Of a stretch of DNA of 64,000 nt, positions 52,179 through 60,458 are shown in pieces. This DNA is from Candidatus Propionivibrio dominans (GTDB taxonomy: Bacteria > Pseudomonadota > Gammaproteobacteria > Burkholderiales > Rhodocyclaceae). Under the pieces are notes generated by a model. The model saw nothing but the letters and a program-made list of their open reading frames with translations, was not told where the DNA came from and made no database searches. The translations under genes and the position numbers were made by a program. Positions within the stretch are counted from its first letter, which is position 1. Every line of letters starts with the position of its first letter. The stretch spans positions 186,001 through 250,000 of the forward strand of contig JADJNC010000060.1 in the NCBI GenBank assembly GCA_016709335.1, written 5' to 3'.

Positions 52179-54041
52179 TTATCTGGAATGGCCTTGATTC
52201 GGCTCAGGATCGGCCCACATATCCTTGGGTGGCTCGAACTGCTGTTTGTAGATTAGTGGCGGGTAGCCTTCGTCGTCCGGTACCCGTGGTGGAAGCTTGA
52301 ACTCCAGCGTCTCGAAAGGTGAGCGGCTGGGCAGGATCACGTTGTTGGCCTTGACATAGTCAACCCAAAGCGCCTTCATGTGCCTTAGCTTTTCGGGGTA
52401 TTCCGTGGCGAGGTTGCTCCGTTCGGCCGGATCGTTGGCCAGGTTGAAAAGCTCCCAGTCGCCTTTACCGAATGGCTTGTACTGCCAACGAATTTTCCAA
52501 TCCCCCTGGCGTACCGCGCGGTTACCAAAAATCTCCCAGCCCAGATAATCCTGCGCCGTGCGCGGTGATTCCGCACGCCCGGCAAGCATCGGCCCCCAGG
52601 ATTTTCCCATCAGTGGTGGTAGTTGCTGGCCTGCGGTAGTCTTTGCGGGGTACGTTACTCCAGCGGCTTCCAACAGGGTTGGCATGATGTCGGCAACATG
52701 CATCACCCCGTGGTTGATGCTGCCCGCCGGACGACGGATGATCGGTCCGCTGACGACAAGGGCATTGCGGATACCGCCTTCGGCAACCCAGCCCTTATAC
52801 TGGCTGAACGGGGTCATCGAAACCTGTGCCCACATCGGACCATAGCCGACATACGAGCCCGGGTCACCCCAGTTTTCGGGCTTGTTATTCGGCCATTTAG
52901 TCGCGAAGTGAAGAGCGTCGCGCGTGCCGGGTGTTCCCGCAATCGATTCGGCGAGATCGGTGCCTTCCGCACCGTTGTCGCCAAAGACGATGAAGATGGT
53001 GTTGTCGTATTCGCCTATTTGCTTGAGATTCTCAATAAGGCGCCCGACATGATGGTCCAGGTTTTCCACCATGCCGGCATAAAGCTCCATTTTTTTGGCG
53101 AGCACGGCACGCTTTTCCGGCGCCAAAACGATTGGGTCGGGGACGAACCACATGCGCTCGGCGAGTTTCGTTCCGGCGGGCATGATGCCGAGTTCTATCT
53201 GCCGGTTCAGGCGTGCCTTTCGAACGGCGTCCCAACCCTTTTCATACACTCCGGCATAGCGATTGCGCCAGTCGGCGGGTAAATGGAAGGGATCGTGCGG
53301 TGCCTGATGGGCCACATAGGCAAAAAAAGGTTTCCCGTCGCCACGATGGTCGTCGATGAAGCGAATCAACTTGTCCGTGTATGTCTGCGTTGCGTAATAA
53401 TCCTTGGGCAGTTCCTTCAGGTAGCGACCATCTTCGGTGAACACCGAAAGGGGGCTGGCCGAGGTCATGTTGGTCATGTCCCAATAGCTGCCGGCACCGT
53501 CGAGCAGCGAGAAGTCGCGCTCGAAGCCCCGCGCCCGGGGAATCTGGTCCGGGCTCTTGCCGAGGTGCCACTTGCCCACCATGTAGGTGTGATAACCCGC
53601 GTCCTTCAACAATTGCGGCAATGTGGCGACCCGCTCGTTGAGATGGCCCTCATAACCGACAGCGCCGCGCTGGTTGGGTGCCGTCCACTCGTCCATGTTT
53701 CCCAGACCATTGCGATGGGTATCGACGCCACTCAGCAGTGTTGCCCGTGTCGGAGAACATGTCGGATTGGTATAGAAATTCGTGAACCGCACCCCTTGTT
53801 TGGCAAGGGAATCCATATTCGGGGTTCGGATTTCGCTGCCGAAGGCGCCCAGGTCGGCATAGCCGAGATCGTCACCCAGAATGACGACAATATTGGGCCG
53901 GCGCGAGTTGTCCGCCGCTGTAACGGTGGATGGCAAGGCAAGCGCGCCAAGCATGAAGCCGAGGGCGCTTAATCCAGCCCTGAGCCAGAATCCGAAGCGC
54001 GTGCTTCTACCCAAACCCCGGGCGGCCATTTTCCTCATCAT
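52179..54041 (-). CDS. Arylsulfatase, type I formylglycine-dependent
   Basis: The enzyme hydrolyses sulfate esters. ATG at 54041 follows GGAGGAGC and gives 620 residues. A signal peptide with an Arg-rich start is followed by the mature N-terminus R-R-P-N-I-V-V-I-L-G-D-D-L-G-Y-A-D (metal ligands D-D). The C-S-P-T-R motif has the formylglycine precursor at C95. No sulfatase-modifying enzyme is in the window, so one must be encoded elsewhere. The open frame extends 45 codons upstream without family resemblance. It faces a divergent AraC-type regulator. Confidence 0.93.
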   Translation of the reverse strand: MMRKMAARGLGRSTRFGFWLRAGLSALGFMLGALALPSTVTAADNSRRPNIVVILGDDLGYADLGAFGSEIRTPNMDSLAKQGVRFTNFYTNPTCSPTRATLLSGVDTHRNGLGNMDEWTAPNQRGAVGYEGHLNERVATLPQLLKDAGYHTYMVGKWHLGKSPDQIPRARGFERDFSLLDGAGSYWDMTNMTSASPLSVFTEDGRYLKELPKDYYATQTYTDKLIRFIDDHRGDGKPFFAYVAHQAPHDPFHLPADWRNRYAGVYEKGWDAVRKARLNRQIELGIMPAGTKLAERMWFVPDPIVLAPEKRAVLAKKMELYAGMVENLDHHVGRLIENLKQIGEYDNTIFIVFGDNGAEGTDLAESIAGTPGTRDALHFATKWPNNKPENWGDPGSYVGYGPMWAQVSMTPFSQYKGWVAEGGIRNALVVSGPIIRRPAGSINHGVMHVADIMPTLLEAAGVTYPAKTTAGQQLPPLMGKSWGPMLAGRAESPRTAQDYLGWEIFGNRAVRQGDWKIRWQYKPFGKGDWELFNLANDPAERSNLATEYPEKLRHMKALWVDYVKANNVILPSRSPFETLEFKLPPRVPDDEGYPPLIYKQQFEPPKDMWADPEPNQGHSR

Positions 54042-54167
54042 TTCGCTCCTCCGTACATGCTGCATATGCGCAACGGCATCCCCCGAAATACTGTTACCGC
54101 GGCACTCGCGTCGGGGAGCAGCAGAGGGATCGTTCTTTACTGTTACACTCATGAACTGGCTAACAGC

Positions 54168-54201
54168 CAACGGCATCCGTTGACCTTACAGGTGACCGTT
54201 G
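54168..54201. promoter_or_regulatory. Candidate operator between arylsulfatase and AraC-type regulator
   Basis: CAACGG-CAT-CCGTTG is a perfect dyad at 54168-54182, and CCGTTG recurs at 54196-54201, a direct repeat at 19-base distance, extended as CCGTTGACC and ACCGTTGG. AraC-family regulators often bind direct repeats about two helical turns apart. The site lies in the 217-base divergent region. No other motif stands out there. Confidence 0.45.
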
Positions 54202-54258
54202 GAAGTCTGCGCTTGAGTAAAGTCGCTGTCTATCGTATTTCCGCAAGTAATCCCCATC

Positions 54259-55242
54259 GTGAATTCCCTGGCCAAAGAAACTACAGCTGCCGTTACGGTG
54301 ATTGAAATCACCGATCCTTCCGAGGCAAACGAAGGAATCGAACTGGTCGACCTGAACGCGGTGCAACTCCACGCAGGCTCCTTGAGGGCGCGTCGCGTGG
54401 TTGTACGGGCCGGCACAACTGCTATAGCGCTTAATACCAGCAATGTCCGCTTGCGGACGCGTACAAAATGCAGTGAAGGACTGGTCGCCTACGTTGTATT
54501 CGGGCCGAGTTCTACAGGTACGGTCAACGGAATGCCGGTCAGACCCGACCAATTGCTGTCCGCAGGGCTGGGGGCTGAGGTCGGATTCGTCGTCGAGCCA
54601 GGCTGGGAAAGCATCACATTCCTTTTACCGGCAATGGATCTGGATGCGCACCTGTCCTTCCGCAAACGCTCCAGCTTGCTTCCACCACCGGGTGAGGCAG
54701 TAATGCTCTCAGCCGCCCCGGACGTCGCGAACAAACTTTTCGCCTGGGGTAGGCAGCTCGCGGAGACTGCGGCAAAGCAGCCCGAAGTATTTAATGACGG
54801 TGAGAGGATGCTTGCTGCGCTACAGATCGAGATTTTCGAGAAGCTACTTGCCGCCATTGGTGTGGCCGAAGTATTCGAGCCGAGTCGGAGCGACCGGACC
54901 CGCCAGCGGCGGAGCCGCATCGTGAAGCTTGCCGAGGAGAATGTCCTGGCGCTAAACGGTGCCAACCTCTCCGTGACCGACTTGTGCCGAATTGCCGGCG
55001 TCAGCGAGCGGGCTCTTGAGTATGCCTTCAAGGAGGTCATGGGATTGACGCCGTTCGCCTTCCTGGCAAAGCTTAGGCTGCACCGGGTTCGCCAGGCGCT
55101 GATAGCAGCAACTTTGGGATCGACCACCGTCGCCAACGAAGCACTACGCTGGGGGTTCTGGCACCTCGGCGAATTCTCTCGTGCCTACAGCAAGTGCTTT
55201 GGGGAACTGCCTTCTGTGACGCTCGAACGAAAAAGAGAGTAG
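54259..55242 (+). CDS. AraC-family transcriptional regulator
   Basis: The 327-residue protein has an unclassified N-terminal sensor part (about 1-220) and a C-terminal AraC double helix-turn-helix (about 225-325): L-S-V-T-D-L-C-R-I-A-G-V-S-E-R-A-L then the second motif with E-A-L-R-W-G-F-W-H-L-G-E-F-S-R-A-Y. The start GTG is the only sensible one; the ribosome site is weak. Its divergent position to the arylsulfatase suggests it controls the sulfatase-porin pair. Confidence 0.88.
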   Translation: MNSLAKETTAAVTVIEITDPSEANEGIELVDLNAVQLHAGSLRARRVVVRAGTTAIALNTSNVRLRTRTKCSEGLVAYVVFGPSSTGTVNGMPVRPDQLLSAGLGAEVGFVVEPGWESITFLLPAMDLDAHLSFRKRSSLLPPPGEAVMLSAAPDVANKLFAWGRQLAETAAKQPEVFNDGERMLAALQIEIFEKLLAAIGVAEVFEPSRSDRTRQRRSRIVKLAEENVLALNGANLSVTDLCRIAGVSERALEYAFKEVMGLTPFAFLAKLRLHRVRQALIAATLGSTTVANEALRWGFWHLGEFSRAYSKCFGELPSVTLERKRE

Positions 55243-55680
55243 GCAAAAGTTGGCGAAGCACCCATTTGATCAATAGTAGTTGGACGCGCAAAGCAATACC
55301 AATCAGACGCCCAATCGCTACCTACCTCCTTGTGGCCCGTCGTGTGAGCACCCCGAAGTTCTGCTTACGCGTTCGCTAAAGGACTACTTTGGGTCGGAGT
55401 TCGCTTTCGCCAAGTATGAAAGCCGACCGCGACTGCTCAAGGGTGAATGGCAGGTAAGCAGCCGAATTGCTGCCCGATTGAGCGCCTTCTGCCATCGGCC
55501 GTTGTCGCGGACAAGTTCACGTAGCTCCTCAGGCAGGTTTCAAAGCAAACCGGCCTTTCAAACGGTAGGTCTACGCAAACAGCGAACGGCCGGAACTGGC
55601 CGAAATGAGACAGCTTGAAGATCATCCCGCCAACATTGTGCAATGCACAAGCGCGAATCAGTCACCGATTACGGATCGCC
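55243..55680. other. 438-base gap, no gene supported
   Basis: Open frames here on both strands have no recognisable domain and no good ribosome site. The sequence is less codon-like than its surroundings and may be degraded coding material. The last 60 bases form the end of the next minus-strand gene's downstream region. I see no repeat or promoter. Confidence 0.4.
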
Positions 55681-55884
55681 TTATTTGCTTTTTTTGCTGC
55701 TTTTACTTTTTGCCGCTGGCGTTGCGGCGCGTGACTTCGGCGAGGGCTTGATCCTGGCTTCCGGCTCTGGCGCTTTCGGCTCAGGCGTTTTCGGCTGGTC
55801 ACCGATCAAACGCTTGAGCGGGCAGATCTTGAACGCGGGGCATTTCTGGCAACCTACTACGATGGCAATCGGGCAAATAGTCAT
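55681..55884 (-). CDS. Small Cys-containing protein with Lys/Pro-rich tail
   Basis: ATG at 55884 follows AGGA at 6 bases and gives about 67 residues: M-T-I-C-P-I-A-I-V-V-G-C-Q-K-C-P-A-F-K-I-C-P-L-K with four Cys in the first 22 residues, then a Pro/Glu/Lys tail ending K-S-S-K-K-S-K. The Cys spacing suggests a metal (zinc or iron-sulfur) site. I do not recognise a named family, though similar small proteins occur in related betaproteobacteria as far as I recall. The frame stays open 33 codons upstream, but that part has no support. Confidence 0.7.
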   Translation of the reverse strand: MTICPIAIVVGCQKCPAFKICPLKRLIGDQPKTPEPKAPEPEARIKPSPKSRAATPAAKSKSSKKSK

Positions 55885-56020
55885 GGGGATTCCTGTCTGG
55901 AGTGGCTGAAAACGACTCAGTATGCACGCTGTGCGTACTGGAAGGTAGTCTGTTTCACCTAGCGGGCATGGATTTGGCGCCACCCCACTTTACTGAAAGC
56001 TGCCGGCCTGCCCATTTCCC

Positions 56021-56055
56021 TCACCCCTGCCCCTCTCCCAGAGGGCGAGGGGATG
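56021..56055. repeat. GC-rich palindromic repeat (copy 3, inverted)
   Basis: CCTCACCCCTGCCCCTCTCC followed by CAGAGGGCGAGGGGA is the inverted counterpart of the elements at 12410-12440 and 20164-20235. Here it lies downstream of the CorA-like gene, where it may act as a terminator. Confidence 0.65.
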
Positions 56056-56065
56056 ATCGTCCAGG

Positions 56066-57724
56066 CTACCGTTCTCCGCCTCCAATGGCCAGCCAGAAGG
56101 CTTTGCATTTCCCGGCGAAGCTCAGCCTTTCATCGGACAGCGCCTCAAGGAAGTCCGAAAGACGTTTTGATCGGGAGACGGCTAGAAATACCAGGGCTGA
56201 AATCACCAGGGTGGCGAGCACGCCATGCAACAGGCGTTCCTCGGGTGGTCCCTCACCAAAGGGGAGGATATTCATCCCGAAATAGCCGGTGGTCACCGTG
56301 GCAATCAGACCGAGGATCGTTATCACGGTCAGGCGGACTACCGTATTCGATTGACGACGTTGTGAATCGCTGTCGAGATAATGGCTCATCTCACGAATCT
56401 CATCGCGTACCTCATCGTACAGCTCGTCGTTTTGCAGGTGATTCGAACACAGCCGGAAAATGGCCTGCACATGCGGGCGCTCGGACAACTCGTGAAACCA
56501 GTAACGGTGCGTAAAGCGCAGGAAGGTCTCGAAGTTGGCGCGAATCCTTCGCTTGAAGCGGCGGACCGATACTTCGTTGCGAATATTGAGATCATTGACG
56601 GCGTCAACGAGCACTTCGGAAAACACCAGCAGCGCAGCACGATGCAGATGCGCAATCAGAAAAACCAGGAAGTACTGGTGACGGAATTGCGCCAGTACGC
56701 CCGTTTCCTTGTCCAGGAAAAACGGCTTGTTAGCGTCTCCGACAAGAGTAAAGGCGTTGCCGGTGCAGATGAAGCGGGAGTTGGGCCCGGCCTCGGTATC
56801 GTTCCAGAAGCGATCCTGACAGTAACGCTTTTCGAATTCGGCGACCCTGGGTTCATTGACCGGCAAGGCTTCATCGGGGTGCAGCAGGGCCGCCAGCCCG
56901 ATGCGCACCCAGTCTTCGCGGCTCAGCGCCCGCGGTTGCTCGATCGCCAGGTAGGCCATCACCGGCATGCGGTGGTATTCGATGAGCCGGTAGCGCTGGA
57001 TCCCTGGCTCGTTGGAATGATCCAGAACGAGAGGTCGCAGCACGCACGCCCAGTGGTCCGAAATACAGGGGCTGCGATGCTCGCAAACGAAGCTCAGGTA
57101 CTTGTCGCGACGCCCGGCATCGGAGCGCGCAATCACCGCGCCATCGACATCAAGCCACTCGGCGAGATAGGCATTGTGCAAACCTTCACCGCCTTCTTCC
57201 CATCCCGAGGGATAGGCGCGACCAAAACGAAAGAGAATGTCGCGGACGGTATCCAGCGGCAGGTTGTCGGCGCGAACCTCCAGATTGAACAGAACCAGAT
57301 CGAGGTCGTGAAAAAAGTACAGGTCGATATGCACGATGTGCAATTCGATCGGGGCCTGACCCTTGCGCAGGGTCAAGCGCAGACAGGCAATATCCTTGCG
57401 CCGGAAAACATGCATCGGCGAGTTGGCCGGCGGGTCATCCGGCGACCCACGGCGCGAGCGACCTTCACCGTAGAGAAAGCACTGGACATAGGGCAGGAAG
57501 GAAACGAACTCACGGTAATGGCGCTCATTGAAGTGGCCAGGGTCATCGGTGAATTCGTCGTCGACTCGTTGCCAGTGCCGGGTATCGTTTCTGGCCTCGA
57601 AAATCTCCCAATGACGACCCCGAGAACTGTCAATGGCCAATGGTTCGAGTTGCAGAGGCCATAACAGGCTGGAATGAAACAAGCGGACGCGGCTGTCGTT
57701 TTTGATACTGTCTTGAACTGACAC
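56066..57724 (-). CDS. CorA-like membrane protein with a long N-terminal domain
   Basis: GTG at 57724 follows AGGGAGGG and gives 552 residues. The last 90 contain two transmembrane helices; the first ends in Y-F-G-M-N, the hallmark of CorA magnesium/metal channels, followed by a short acidic loop (G-E-G-P-P-E-E). The preceding 100 residues are long charged helices (H-Y-L-D-S-D-S-Q-R-R), as in CorA stalks. The first 380 residues are much longer than in CorA (whole protein about 316-350) and carry no motif I can name. A divalent-cation transporter or a signalling relative is likely; substrate is open. Confidence 0.78.
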   Translation of the reverse strand: MSVQDSIKNDSRVRLFHSSLLWPLQLEPLAIDSSRGRHWEIFEARNDTRHWQRVDDEFTDDPGHFNERHYREFVSFLPYVQCFLYGEGRSRRGSPDDPPANSPMHVFRRKDIACLRLTLRKGQAPIELHIVHIDLYFFHDLDLVLFNLEVRADNLPLDTVRDILFRFGRAYPSGWEEGGEGLHNAYLAEWLDVDGAVIARSDAGRRDKYLSFVCEHRSPCISDHWACVLRPLVLDHSNEPGIQRYRLIEYHRMPVMAYLAIEQPRALSREDWVRIGLAALLHPDEALPVNEPRVAEFEKRYCQDRFWNDTEAGPNSRFICTGNAFTLVGDANKPFFLDKETGVLAQFRHQYFLVFLIAHLHRAALLVFSEVLVDAVNDLNIRNEVSVRRFKRRIRANFETFLRFTHRYWFHELSERPHVQAIFRLCSNHLQNDELYDEVRDEIREMSHYLDSDSQRRQSNTVVRLTVITILGLIATVTTGYFGMNILPFGEGPPEERLLHGVLATLVISALVFLAVSRSKRLSDFLEALSDERLSFAGKCKAFWLAIGGGER

Positions 57725-57796
57725 CGGATTTCCCTCCCTGATCAGGTATGGGCAGGAGTTTAGCTCTTTTACTGGCTGACGACGCAAAGCAGGTGG

Positions 57797-58060
57797 TCAG
57801 CAACCTGTACTCGGGCCGGCTTCAGCGCAAAGCATCCGCGCCTGATCCCGCCAGCCCGCCAGTGCGGTGTAATACCCCTGCCATACACACTCGCTGCAAC
57901 CCACCCCACAGCATGTGCTCGGCACCGGTGGCGGCGGGCGCAGGCCGATTTTGCGCTGGCTGAGCAAGGCTTCGATTTCGCGAACGATGGCTAGTGCATC
58001 GTCCAGGTTGTTCATCGGCAGAGCGAAGGGATCGGGAAGCTGGCTGGTGTCGGACATCAT
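57797..58060 (-). CDS. Small oxidoreductase-like (OXLD1-type) protein
   Basis: The 87-residue product contains P-S-T-C-C-G-V-G-C-S-E-C-V-W-Q-G-Y-Y near residues 47-64, the signature of the oxidoreductase-like N-terminal domain family (the family of human OXLD1). The four-Cys cluster suggests metal or redox binding. Function in bacteria is not known. It lies 14 bases after the DUF924 gene stop, so the two are probably co-transcribed. Confidence 0.8.
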   Translation of the reverse strand: MMSDTSQLPDPFALPMNNLDDALAIVREIEALLSQRKIGLRPPPPVPSTCCGVGCSECVWQGYYTALAGWRDQARMLCAEAGPSTGC

Positions 58061-58074
58061 GGCTCGACTGACCG

Positions 58075-58614
58075 CTAGAACGACGATCCCGGCGTTTTCA
58101 GGAACTCGATTTCTTCCTCGCTGGAGGCACGTCCGAGCAGGGCATTGCGGTGCGGATAGCGGCCAAAGCGATCGATGATGGCCTTGTGCCTGAGCTCGAA
58201 TTGCAGATACGATTCGAGGCCGACCTGGCCAAACAGGCTGACGGCAATGGCGTGCATTTCCGGCGACTCGCTATGCATGAAAGGCATGTAGAGAAAGGCC
58301 TTTTTCGCCGGCTCCAGCGCATCGTCAGCGTGCGCGGCGATCGCCTCCTGCGCCAGCGCCAGAGCCAGGGAATCGCTGGCAAACGCCTGCGCCGTAGCGC
58401 GATGAATGGTGCGCGAGAACTGGTCCAGAACAATGATTTCTGCCAGGCGACCCTGCGCGGCAGCGCGCCAGGCATGGAGTTCGCACTGCTCGGCCTGCGC
58501 AAGCACGGCGCCAAACCTTTCGCCAATCCGGCGATCGAATTCGTCGCTCTGGCGCCACCATTGCGCCGGCTTGGTTTCAAGGAACCAGAAGTCGATGATA
58601 TGTTGATAGTCCAT
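58075..58614 (-). CDS. DUF924 family protein
   Basis: From ATG 58614 the product has 179 residues, beginning M-D-Y-Q-H-I-I-D-F-W-F and including I-I-V-L-D-Q-F-S-R-T-I-H-R near residue 60 and M-P-F-M-H-S-E near residue 110, both typical of the all-helical, TPR-like DUF924 family. The C-terminal part includes R-F-G-R-Y-P-H-R-N. Biochemical role is unknown. An in-frame extension of 15 codons upstream has no family support. Confidence 0.88.
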   Translation of the reverse strand: MDYQHIIDFWFLETKPAQWWRQSDEFDRRIGERFGAVLAQAEQCELHAWRAAAQGRLAEIIVLDQFSRTIHRATAQAFASDSLALALAQEAIAAHADDALEPAKKAFLYMPFMHSESPEMHAIAVSLFGQVGLESYLQFELRHKAIIDRFGRYPHRNALLGRASSEEEIEFLKTPGSSF

Positions 58615-59118
58615 CTCGTGGTGCGTCGAATTTTTTCCGGCCGGGTTTTGCTCAAGCAATCGGATTTACTCGTTGAACCGGATAGTAGCGCAACTGAGCG
58701 CGCCCTATCGTTACGGCTCCTGAAATGGACCTCCGGCAGAACTCATTCGAGGCAAGACGAAGCCGCATTTTCAAAGGAGCGTTCCTGCCCTCCTGAAATT
58801 GCTTGAACAGGGTCAGCCAGCCCAAGGAGTGATGGATTGGGGCGGGATGCTGATGGCTGGCGAATGGACCGCTCGGGCTCGATGCGGATCGCCTCGCCAC
58901 GTCAAGCCTGGATCATTCTGTTCGAACCGTATTTAAATCACTGATCGCTCCCGGGCCCGACCCCGGTTTCTGCGACTGATTCCACCGTGCCGGATCACCC
59001 GCCGCCACTCTTGCCCGAGCGGATGAGTTGCATTGGGAACCGGGATCCCGCATTGCTTTCGATCAACCCTATCTGGTTTTTTATCATTGACAAATTAACG
59101 TCTGTCGTTAATATAACA
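58615..59118. other. About 500-base gap between DUF924 and ATPase genes
   Basis: No gene is supported here; the open frames have no recognisable domain. Near the right end, TTAACG-TCTGT-CGTTAA (about 59095-59111) is a perfect 6-bp dyad just before the ATPase start and could be an operator. The divergent promoters of both genes should be in this gap. Confidence 0.4.
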
Positions 59119-60306
59119 ATGATGATTGTCCGTAAAGCCGAAACCTCAATTCGCCAGACCCTGGCCGATGTCGCCGCTGTCGTGCTGCTGGGGCCGCGTC
59201 AGGTGGGCAAGACCACGCTGGCGCGGCATATCGCTGCCAACTGGCCGGGCGGCACGGTTTATCTCGATCTCGAACGCCCCGCCGACCGGCTGCGCCTCGA
59301 CGATGCCGACAGCTATCTGCGCGCCCAACGCGGAAAGCTGGTCATCCTCGACGAAATCCACCGTGCCCCGGGCGTCTTCGATACCCTGCGCGGCATCATC
59401 GACGACAACCGGCAGGCCGGGCAACGCAACGGCCAGTTCCTGCTGCTGGGCTCGGCTGCGCTGGACCTGATGCGCCAGTCGAGCGAAACCCTGGCCGGAC
59501 GGGTCGCCTATCTCGACATCGCACCGTTCGATATCGGCGAAGCCACTGCGGCGGGGCTCGACGCGAATACGCTCTGGCTGCGCGGAGGCTTCCCCGACAG
59601 CCTGCTGGCGCGCGACGAGCGGCGCAGCCTGGACTGGCGGCGCAATTTCATCCGCAGCTACCTGGAACGCGACGTGCCGATGTTTGCGCCGCGGCTGCCC
59701 GCCGAGACCATCGGCCGCTTGTGGACGATGCTGGCGCACCAGCAAGGCAGCCTGCTCAACCAGTTTCGCCTCGCCGCCGCGCTCGGCGTCGCCAACCCGA
59801 CGGTGGATCGTTACATCGACCTGCTGGTTGACCTGCAACTGCTGCGCCGCCTGCGCCCATGGGGCGGCAATGTCGGCAAGCGCCTGATCAAGTCGCCCAA
59901 GGTCTATGTGCGCGACAGCGGCATCCTGCACGGCCTGCTGGAACTGGAAACCCTGGACGATCTGCTCGGGCACCCCGTCTGCGGGCTCAGCTTTGAAGGG
60001 CATTGCATCGAAAACCTGGTGCTGGCGGCGGCCCCGCGCCGGGTGCCGTATTTCTACCGCACCCATGCCGGCGCCGAAATCGATTTGCTGCTCGAAAAAG
60101 GCGGGCAGCCCGACATCGCCATCGAGATCAGGCGTTCAAGCGCGCCGAGTCCGGCGAAAGGCTTTGCCCAGGCCTGCGACGACCTGCGAATCGCGCAGCG
60201 CTACGTGGTCTACCCCGGCAGCGAGAAGTTCGCGCTACGCCATGGCGCGCAAGCCATCGGCCTTGCCGAACTCGCGAGCCAGTTGCATGCGGAATCCGTG
60301 GTCTGA
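59119..60306 (+). CDS. AAA-type ATPase with C-terminal DUF4143 domain
   Basis: ATG at 59119 gives 395 residues. The AAA_14 ATPase domain has Walker A G-P-R-Q-V-G-K-T-T near residue 25 and Walker B L-V-I-L-D-E-I-H near residue 77; the DUF4143 domain follows (about 190-345) with R-D-S-G-I-L-H-G-L-L and, later, H-A-G-A-E-I-D-L-L-L-E-K, a nuclease-like E-x-D pattern. Such orphan ATPases are widespread, often in accessory regions, with no agreed function. Upstream in-frame codons lack family resemblance. Confidence 0.88.
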   Translation: MMIVRKAETSIRQTLADVAAVVLLGPRQVGKTTLARHIAANWPGGTVYLDLERPADRLRLDDADSYLRAQRGKLVILDEIHRAPGVFDTLRGIIDDNRQAGQRNGQFLLLGSAALDLMRQSSETLAGRVAYLDIAPFDIGEATAAGLDANTLWLRGGFPDSLLARDERRSLDWRRNFIRSYLERDVPMFAPRLPAETIGRLWTMLAHQQGSLLNQFRLAAALGVANPTVDRYIDLLVDLQLLRRLRPWGGNVGKRLIKSPKVYVRDSGILHGLLELETLDDLLGHPVCGLSFEGHCIENLVLAAAPRRVPYFYRTHAGAEIDLLLEKGGQPDIAIEIRRSSAPSPAKGFAQACDDLRIAQRYVVYPGSEKFALRHGAQAIGLAELASQLHAESVV

Positions 60307-60369
60307 CCCGAGTCAGATTTTTCTGGCGTTGGTAGCGATTGAGGCGAAAGCCGGTATCCAGGCGTTCGA

Positions 60370-60403
60370 AAAACTGGATCCCGGCTTGCGCCGGGATGAC
60401 GAT
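60370..60403. repeat. Single REP palindrome between convergent genes
   Basis: GGATCCCGGC-TTGC-GCCGGGATGAC is a strong stem-loop in the gap between the ATPase and pbpC stops. It may serve as a two-way terminator, a usual place for REP units. Confidence 0.65.
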
Positions 60404-60458
60404 GGGGTAGTCAAAGCCGCGCCGGCCGGCTTGGCGCAGCGTCGCCAAAAGGATTCCC

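Noticed and set aside
55280..55643. Overlapping open frames on both strands after the AraC-type gene
   Set aside because: No domain, no ribosome site, and both strands open equally; could be decayed coding sequence but cannot be supported.
56381..57664. 427-codon plus-strand open frame opposite the CorA-like gene
   Set aside because: No ribosome site and no domain; the minus strand carries the G-M-N motif and membrane helices.
59146..60066. 306-codon minus-strand open frame opposite the AAA/DUF4143 ATPase
   Set aside because: Antisense of clear Walker motifs; no independent support.
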